8,597 bases of DNA from Patulibacter sp041648495 (GTDB lineage Bacteria; Actinomycetota; Thermoleophilia; Solirubrobacterales; Solirubrobacteraceae), in NCBI GenBank assembly GCA_041648495.1, contig JBAZOW010000158.1, positions 1 to 8,597 on the forward strand, given 5' to 3'. The translations under genes were made by a program, and so were the position numbers. Under the pieces are notes generated by a model, which worked only from the letters and a program-made list of their open reading frames with translations, was not told the origin of the DNA and made no database searches. This document shows, piece by piece, positions 5,324 through 8,597 of this stretch (its first letter is position 1; every line of letters starts with the position of its first letter).

Positions 5324-6475
5324 CTAGGCCTCCGGGGCGTTCTTCAGCGTGTCGGCGACGAGCTCGCGCGAGATGCCCAGCCGGAGCACCTGCGAACCGC
5401 CCTCGTAGATCCGCATCGGCCGCGCCTGGCGGGTCAGCAGCTCGATCTTCGAGTCCTTGATCAGCCCCCAGCGTCCCATGATCTGGACCGCGCGGTCGAC
5501 GATCTTGCCGGCGCTCTCGCTGGCGAACAGCTTGGCGGCCGACGAGTGGTGCAGCGCGGCCTGCGGATCCTGGCGCGCCCGCGAGGCGGCGGCGTAGGTC
5601 AGCAGTCGCGCGGCCTCGAGCTCGGTCCACGAGTCGGCGAGCATCTCGGCGATCGCGCCCTGGCGGGCCAGCGGCTTGCCGAACTGGATTCGCGTGCCGG
5701 CGTGGCGGGCGGCCTCGCGCAGCGCGGCCTCGGCCAGGCCGAGCGACGCGCCGGCGACCGAGACGCGGAAGACCGCCAGGGTCGCGAGCGCCAGGTCGAA
5801 GCCCTTGCCACGCACCCCGACGATGTCGTCGGCCGAGATCCGCACGTTCTCGAACTTCAGGTCGGCGAGCACGTGCGGCGCCGCGATCTCGGGCGTCGGC
5901 AGGAAGCTCAGGCCCTCGGCGTCACCGCGGACGAAGACCATCGTGTGGCCGTCGCCGTCGCGCGCCAGGCAGTTGTAGAACGCGGCGGCACCGCCGTTGG
6001 AGATGAACGCCTTCTCGCCGTTGAGGATGAACTCGTCGCCGTCGGCGACGATCTCCGTGGTGATGTTCTTCAGGTCCGACCCGGCGATCGGCTCGGTCAG
6101 GCCGATCGCGGCGAGCGCCTCGCCGGTGGCGACCTTCGGCAGCCACTCCTGCTGGTACTCGGGGTGGCCGCCGCGGGTCAGCGAGTAGCTGCCGATCCCC
6201 TGCAGCGCGAACAGCGAGTCGGCGTGCGACGAGGTCGCCATCAGCACCTCGCGGACCAGCGCGATCGCCAGTGGGTCGAGCTGCTCGTAGCGGCCGCCGT
6301 ACTGCTTCGGCACCAGCAGCTCGAACAGCTTCGAGTCGCGCATGATCTTCAGCACGTCGTCGTGGACGACGCTCATCGCGTCGGCCTCGAGCGCGAACGG
6401 CTCGACCTGGGCCGCAACCGCGCGGGCCTCGGCCTGCAACTCGCGGTAGTGGGGGGAGAGTTCGAAGTCCGTCAT
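5324..6475 (-). CDS. Acyl-CoA dehydrogenase
   Basis: This is a 383-residue FAD enzyme that introduces an alpha,beta double bond in an acyl-CoA, passing electrons to electron-transfer flavoprotein. Domain order is normal: N-terminal helices (1-120), a middle beta domain with LTEPIAGSD (126-134) that binds FAD/substrate, and a C-terminal helical domain with TRIQFGKPLARQGAIAEMLAD (261-281). The catalytic base is present as E358 in IYEGGSQVLR (356-365), at the usual place in short- and medium-chain type enzymes. An active homotetramer is therefore likely, rather than the paired subunits known for some steroid FadE enzymes. IMGRWGL (332-338) replaces the commoner G-G-x-G with an R-W. The start at 6475 is three bases after the thiolase stop; the ribosome-binding site is weak and coupling is likely. 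Chain length or ring specificity is not readable. Confidence 0.93.
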   Translation of the reverse strand: MTDFELSPHYRELQAEARAVAAQVEPFALEADAMSVVHDDVLKIMRDSKLFELLVPKQYGGRYEQLDPLAIALVREVLMATSSHADSLFALQGIGSYSLTRGGHPEYQQEWLPKVATGEALAAIGLTEPIAGSDLKNITTEIVADGDEFILNGEKAFISNGGAAAFYNCLARDGDGHTMVFVRGDAEGLSFLPTPEIAAPHVLADLKFENVRISADDIVGVRGKGFDLALATLAVFRVSVAGASLGLAEAALREAARHAGTRIQFGKPLARQGAIAEMLADSWTELEAARLLTYAAASRARQDPQAALHHSSAAKLFASESAGKIVDRAVQIMGRWGLIKDSKIELLTRQARPMRIYEGGSQVLRLGISRELVADTLKNAPEA

Positions 6476-6478
6476 CGC

Positions 6479-7651
6479 TCAGATCCGTTCGATCAGGGTT
6501 GCCGTGCCGAGGCCGCCGCCGCAGCACATCGTCACGAGGCCGAAGCGACCGTCCAGGTCCTCCAGCTCGTGGAGCAGGGTGGTCATCAGGCGCGCGCCGG
6601 TCGCGCCGAGCGGGTGGCCGAGGGCGATCGCGCCGCCGCGCGGGTTGACGCGCTCGGGGTCGGCGTCGAACTCGCGCATCCAGGCCAGCCCGACCGAGGC
6701 GAACGCCTCGTTGATCTCGATCACGTCGATCTGGTCGATCGTCAGCTTGTTGCGCTCGAGGATCCTCCGGGTCGCGGGGATCGGGCCGGTCAGCATCGTG
6801 ATCGGGTCGACGCCGAGCACGACCTGGTCGACGATCCGCGCGCGGGACTTCAAGCCGAGCGCGTCGGCCTTCTCGCGCGTCATCAGCAGCAGCGCGGAGG
6901 CGCCGTCGGAGATCTGCGACGAGTTGCCGGCGGTCACGCGGCCGTCCTCGCGGAAGACCGTCTTCAGTCCGCCGAGGCTCTCGAGGCTGGTCGTCGGGCG
7001 GATCCCCTGGTCGGCGGTGACCGTGCCGTCGGTGGTGGTCTCGACCGGCAGGATCTCGCGGGAGAACGCGCCGCTCTCGGTGGCGGCCTGCGCGCGCTGG
7101 TGCGAGCGCAGCGCGAAGGCGTCCATCTCGTCGCGGGTGATCGACCACTTGTCGGCGATCAGCTCGGCGCCCTCGCCCTGCGGGACGAGCGCCCAGCGGT
7201 CGAGCAGCTCCTGGGTCTGGCCGCTGCCGTAGTCGCGCTGGGTCGCGGCGGTGACCGGGAACCCGACCCGGCCCATGTGCTCGACGCCGCCGGCGACGAC
7301 GACGTCGTCGATCCCGGCCGCGATCTGCAGCGCGGCGATGTGCACGGCCTGCTGGCCCGATCCGCAGCGGATGTCGACCGTGGTCGCGCCGGTGGTCTCG
7401 GGCAGGCCCTTCTGCAGCCAGGCGTTGCGGGTGATCCCCGTCGCCTGCTCACCCACCTGGTACACGCAACCGACGACGGCGTTGTCGACGAGCTTCGGGT
7501 CGATCCCCACGCGGTCGAGCAGCCCGACGTAGGTCCGGCCGAGCAGGTCGGCGGGGTGGATCTCGCGGAAGACGCCCTTCTCCTTGTGGCCGCGGCCGAC
7601 CGGCGTGCGGACGGCTTCGACGATGACGGTCTCGCGACCCTGCAGGCTCAT
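6479..7651 (-). CDS. Thiolase resembling steroid 3-ketoacyl-CoA thiolase FadA5
   Basis: This is a 390-residue thiolase that would cleave a 3-ketoacyl-CoA with CoA to give acetyl- or propionyl-CoA and a shortened acyl-CoA. Catalytic residues are in place: nucleophile C96 in DIRCGSGQQAVH (93-104), N314-E315-A316-F317, H346 in ALGHPLGATGAR, and the second cysteine C376 in MCCGGG. The CGSGQQAxH active site, SSQISDGA (244-251), EINEAFAS (312-319), GGAIALGHP (339-347) and the ending LIERI all match what I recall of the mycobacterial cholesterol thiolase FadA5, more closely than typical fatty-acid FadA. Side-chain degradation of a steroid- or terpenoid-like acid is therefore suggested, not shown. 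The ATG at 7651 overlaps the amidohydrolase stop (ATGA), with AAGGAG about six bases upstream. The length is normal for the family. Confidence 0.92.
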   Translation of the reverse strand: MSLQGRETVIVEAVRTPVGRGHKEKGVFREIHPADLLGRTYVGLLDRVGIDPKLVDNAVVGCVYQVGEQATGITRNAWLQKGLPETTGATTVDIRCGSGQQAVHIAALQIAAGIDDVVVAGGVEHMGRVGFPVTAATQRDYGSGQTQELLDRWALVPQGEGAELIADKWSITRDEMDAFALRSHQRAQAATESGAFSREILPVETTTDGTVTADQGIRPTTSLESLGGLKTVFREDGRVTAGNSSQISDGASALLLMTREKADALGLKSRARIVDQVVLGVDPITMLTGPIPATRRILERNKLTIDQIDVIEINEAFASVGLAWMREFDADPERVNPRGGAIALGHPLGATGARLMTTLLHELEDLDGRFGLVTMCCGGGLGTATLIERI

Positions 7652-8481
7652 GCGGTCTCCTTCGGGGTGAGGGGACGCGTCGTGGACGCGTCGTCGTCGA
7701 GACCGAGCAGGCGGGCGAAGTTGCCGCCGAGGATCGCGTCGGTGTCGGTGTCGGACAGGCCGAGCCCGCGGATCGCCGCGATCTCGGCCTCGGGGTCGGC
7801 CATCGGCCAATCGGTCGCGAAGACGACGCGCTCGGCGCCGTGGCGCTCGATCGCGCTGCGGACCTGCTTGGGGTCGAGCGTGGCGACGCTCGGCACCCAC
7901 GAGGTGTCCAGGTAGACGTCGAGGCCGTGGACCTCGGCCATCGCCTCGTCCCAGGCGTTGAAGCCGCCGAAGTGCGCGGCGATGATCTCGAGCTTCGGGA
8001 AGGCCGCGTTGATCTCGCGGATCATCTTCGGCGTGGCCAGCGCGCCCTTCGGGTCGCCGGGGAACTCCGGGCCGACGTGGAACAGCGCGGGGAACTCGCC
8101 CTCGAGCGCGGCGAGCACGTCCCACAGCTTGGGGTCGTCGAGTGCGTAGCCCTGGAACAGGGGATGCAGCTTGACGCCCTTGAGGCCGTTCTCGCGCAGC
8201 AGGGCGACGTTCTCCTCGGGCGTGCGGCCGGGATGGACGCTGCCGAAGCCGATGAACCACTCGGGGTCCAGGCCGCCGACGAAGCGGTTGGCGGACTCCA
8301 GGCGCTCGGGCGTGTCGGCGACGGCCAGGCAGACGCCCTTGTCGATCCCGGCGCGGCGGAAGCTCTCGATCGCCGACGCGGTCGTGCCGTCGCCGAACCG
8401 GGGGAGCCCGTCGCTGGGGGAGCCGAGCGCGATCCTGGCGATCTTGTCCGGCCAGACGTGCACGTGCCCGTCGATGATCAT
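7648..8481 (-). CDS. Amidohydrolase family 2 metal-dependent hydrolase/decarboxylase
   Basis: This is a 277-residue TIM-barrel enzyme of the amidohydrolase-2 (ACMSD-like) group. It opens with IIDGHVHVW, giving metal ligands H6 and H8. Other expected ligands follow: K104 and H106 in GVKLHP, H135 in LFHVG, H170 in AAHFGG, and D224 in FATDWP. The closing ILGGNFARLLG helix is also typical. Relatives hydrolyse or non-oxidatively decarboxylate ring-derived acids (for example ACMSD), with zinc or manganese. No signal peptide, so cytoplasmic. It is the first gene of the six-gene operon. The ATG at 8481 has GGGAGA (8497-8492) ten bases upstream, and starting there puts the H-x-H motif at the normal place. 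Its substrate is unknown; hydrolytic opening of a lactone or ring, or decarboxylation, would both fit a catabolic operon. Confidence 0.88.
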   Translation of the reverse strand: MIIDGHVHVWPDKIARIALGSPSDGLPRFGDGTTASAIESFRRAGIDKGVCLAVADTPERLESANRFVGGLDPEWFIGFGSVHPGRTPEENVALLRENGLKGVKLHPLFQGYALDDPKLWDVLAALEGEFPALFHVGPEFPGDPKGALATPKMIREINAAFPKLEIIAAHFGGFNAWDEAMAEVHGLDVYLDTSWVPSVATLDPKQVRSAIERHGAERVVFATDWPMADPEAEIAAIRGLGLSDTDTDAILGGNFARLLGLDDDASTTRPLTPKETA

Positions 8482-8546
8482 CGTGGTGGTCTCTCCCGCT
8501 CGCTTGCGCTTCGCGGCAGGCGTGGTGTGCGCCGCCGTCTGTCGAG

Positions 8547-8559
8547 TATAAGGATTATA
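8547..8559 (-). promoter_or_regulatory. Operon promoter -10 box within a small inverted repeat
   Basis: On the minus strand the consensus hexamer TATAAT lies at 8559-8554, in otherwise GC-rich DNA. Transcription would begin near 8547, leaving a leader of about 66 bases before the ATG at 8481. No good -35 hexamer is visible at 16-19 bases upstream (CCTCCC-like), so an activator may be needed. The -10 box is part of a perfect inverted repeat, TATAA-TCC-TTATA, which could be an operator. The leader contains a GC-rich GCGAAGCGCAAGCG stretch. To the right, GGGAGGA at about 8578-8584 on the plus strand could precede a divergent gene beyond the window, but none is visible. Confidence 0.5.
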
Positions 8560-8597
8560 TCGTCTGATCCGAGGGCGGGAGGAAATATCCCCGTTCC

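Noticed and set aside
4781..7915. Very long open frame on the plus strand (about 1044 codons).
   Set aside because: It is antisense to four genes with intact catalytic motifs, and its product is low-complexity (runs of Gln, Arg, Gly, Asp, His, Val) with no recognisable domain.
1..8597. CRISPR, transposon, phage, toxin-antitoxin or defence system.
   Set aside because: No spaced direct repeats, terminal inverted repeats, transposase, integrase, nuclease or antitoxin-like small gene could be seen on either strand.

Overview
This window is GC-rich DNA with heavily G/C-ending codons, consistent with an actinobacterium. The family mix (YD-repeat secreted protein start, DctP-type lipoprotein, CoA-linked catabolic genes) would fit a soil lineage such as the Thermoleophilia (Solirubrobacterales). 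That placement is inferred from style only, because no rRNA or other marker gene is present. I see no CRISPR array, tRNA, rRNA, insertion sequence or phage gene.

Layout. Positions 1-297 (minus) hold the start of a secreted protein, probably of the Rhs/YD-repeat type, cut by the window edge. Positions 298-740 are non-coding: an AT-rich promoter-like patch at about 340-385, a stretch with nothing recognisable, and two strong hairpins (656-684 and 704-726), the second just past the end of the next gene. Positions 741-1421 (minus) encode a two-domain EthD-like protein. The 1422-1710 interval is a divergent control region with promoter-like elements on both strands and a near-identical 17-base element present twice, each copy overlapping a candidate -10 box. 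Positions 1711-2853 (plus) encode a TRAP-type (DctP) solute-binding lipoprotein with no TRAP membrane subunits beside it.

Positions 2850-8481 (minus) are one tightly packed six-gene operon, read right to left: an amidohydrolase, a thiolase strongly resembling the steroid thiolase FadA5, an acyl-CoA dehydrogenase, a short-chain dehydrogenase/reductase, an unrecognised 116-residue acidic protein, and an MFS transporter. Junctions are -4, +3, +4, +2 and -4 bases, so the genes almost certainly share one mRNA. A TATAAT box inside a small inverted repeat lies upstream of the first gene. The last gene ends on the same CTAG as the facing DctP gene.

Functional reading (inference): the operon encodes part of a beta-oxidation-like route. 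The dehydrogenase desaturates an acyl-CoA, the SDR could oxidise a hydroxyl (possibly a 3-hydroxyacyl-CoA), the thiolase cleaves the 3-ketoacyl-CoA, and the amidohydrolase acts on a ring-derived or carboxylated intermediate. The MFS protein and the DctP lipoprotein could move the substrate or a product. An enoyl-CoA hydratase and a CoA ligase or transferase are missing and would have to be encoded elsewhere. The thiolase suggests a steroid- or terpenoid-like substrate, but this is not proven. I do not see a clearly new defence or mobile system. The most informative leads are the duplicated 17-base control element, the FadA5-like thiolase in an unusual operon, the orphan DctP protein and the unknown 116-residue protein.
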